From the NCBI GenBank assembly GCA_030432655.1, contig JAUILA010000008.1, positions 62,001-126,000 of the forward strand: DNA of 64,000 bases. The letters run 5' to 3'. The stretch is from Bacteroidia bacterium. GTDB lineage: Bacteria; Bacteroidota; Bacteroidia; Cytophagales; Cyclobacteriaceae. The translations under genes and the position numbers were made by a program. Positions 63,353-64,000 of the stretch are shown here, piece by piece; within the stretch, counting starts at the first letter, position 1, and the number at the start of each line of letters is the position of its first letter. A model generated the notes under the pieces. It made no database searches and was not told the origin of the DNA. It worked only from the letters and a program-made list of their open reading frames with translations.

Positions 63353-64000
63353 ATGCCCTCAAATCATTCATTTCAGACCAGGGACGGCATTTCCCTGCGA
63401 ATGCTGTCGGACCTGCCCGACCACCCGCGTGGCATAATACTTTTTGTGCACGGATTAGGCGAGCATACAGGCCGCTATACGGAGCATTTTAAAAGGTTCA
63501 GCGGGAAGGGCTTTGCCTGCATCGGATTTGACCTGAGGGGTCATGGAGAATCGGAAGGCAGACGGGGTCACGCCCCTTCCTATGCGCACCTGATGGATGA
63601 TATCCAGGAAATGGTTGATCACCTGAGGGCGACGTACAGGGATTTACCCCTGTTTATTTATGGCCACAGCCTTGGAGGCAACCTGGTTTTTAATTACCTG
63701 CTCAAAAGAAATCCGCCTGAAATTGCCGCAGCAGTAATTACCTCACCATGGATTAAATTGAGAACAAATCCCTCCTCATTTAAAATGTTCCTGGCCGGGC
63801 TGATGAATAAAATTATCCCCTCATACAGCGAAAACAATTCGCTGGATCCATCCCACCTTTCCCGTGACCCGAAAGTGGCCGAAGCTTACAATAATGACCC
63901 GCTGGTACATGACCGTATAAGTGCACGCCTTTTTACCAGTGCGGCACGCGCGGGCCGGTATATTCTCCATCATGTCAAAGAACTTAAGATTCCTGTACTT
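63353..64000 (+). CDS. Monoglyceride-lipase-like alpha/beta hydrolase, 3' end outside window
   Basis: A 216-codon open frame runs past the window end. It has the monoacylglycerol-lipase pattern: oxyanion VHGLGEHTGRY, FDLRGHGESEG, the nucleophile elbow GHSLGG and a LDPSHLSRDP lid segment. The catalytic Asp and His expected near the C-terminus lie beyond the window. Probably a cytoplasmic lipase of glycerides or lysophospholipids. Confidence 0.9.
   Translation, partial: MPSNHSFQTRDGISLRMLSDLPDHPRGIILFVHGLGEHTGRYTEHFKRFSGKGFACIGFDLRGHGESEGRRGHAPSYAHLMDDIQEMVDHLRATYRDLPLFIYGHSLGGNLVFNYLLKRNPPEIAAAVITSPWIKLRTNPSSFKMFLAGLMNKIIPSYSENNSLDPSHLSRDPKVAEAYNNDPLVHDRISARLFTSAARAGRYILHHVKELKIPVL

Overview
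The window reads as a contiguous stretch of chromosome from a member of the Bacteroidota (FCB group). The sequence evidence is a type IX secretion C-terminal sorting domain (24343-25950), DUF6090, DUF4097 and PadR/FtsX-permease families typical of the phylum, many SpII lipoproteins, starts without Shine-Dalgarno sequences, and at least two matches to the Bacteroidota -7 promoter element TAnnTTTG. Base composition is even throughout (roughly half G+C). I see no IS element, prophage, CRISPR array, rRNA or tRNA. A rank below phylum cannot be set from this sequence; the organism appears to be a denitrifier or N2O respirer that also uses glycans.

Region 1 (1-8.4 kb) is a nitrogen-oxide island on the + strand: the 3' part of nosZ, a membrane protein fused to NosL, nosD, nosF and nosY, then an NnrS-like membrane protein, a group III truncated haemoglobin, a polytopic His-rich membrane protein resembling heme-copper oxidase subunit I, and a RIC (YtfE/ScdA) di-iron repair protein with an N-terminal DUF2249 domain. 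Together they reduce N2O and handle NO damage. Region 2 (8.5-14.8 kb) holds a lipoprotein acetamidase/formamidase, small membrane proteins, a GH18 chitinase and a PadR regulator overlapping an FtsX-type permease.

Region 3 (14.8-21 kb, - strand) is the most unusual part: a compact operon of a 52-residue ORF, a coiled-coil membrane protein, a VWA-like lipoprotein and a 1020-residue class A-type penicillin-binding protein with about ten N-terminal membrane segments. Region 4 (21-24.3 kb) is an ECF sigma factor, an anti-sigma-like HEAT protein and two DUF4097 proteins, preceded by a 30-bp tandem repeat. Region 5 (24.3-32 kb) has a T9SS-secreted protein, hutF-hutG, a Tat-exported epimerase-like protein, a DUF2252 gene split by an in-frame TAG, and a 50-residue lmo0937-type membrane protein.

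Region 6 (32-45.2 kb) has an RND tripartite efflux operon, a GH43 glycosidase, a GAF/CHASE3-like sensor without a kinase, a sulfatase plus alpha/beta hydrolase pair, and Hsp20. Region 7 (45.3-49.5 kb) is an overlapping operon of meaB with a BtuFCD/FecBCD-type ABC importer, best read as cobalamin uptake linked to methylmalonyl-CoA mutase maintenance. Region 8 (49.6-64 kb) has a double-domain M16 peptidase, an NAD(P)/FAD oxidoreductase coupled to a membrane polyferredoxin, a YcbB-like L,D-transpeptidase with an altered active site, floA-nfeD, a WG-repeat protein, an MBL-rhodanese-rhodanese sulfur enzyme, an SDR, and a truncated monoglyceride-lipase-like hydrolase.

The best candidates for undescribed biology are the multi-TM PBP operon, the NosL fusion, the His-rich membrane protein in the NO island, the altered L,D-transpeptidase and the oxidoreductase-polyferredoxin pair.
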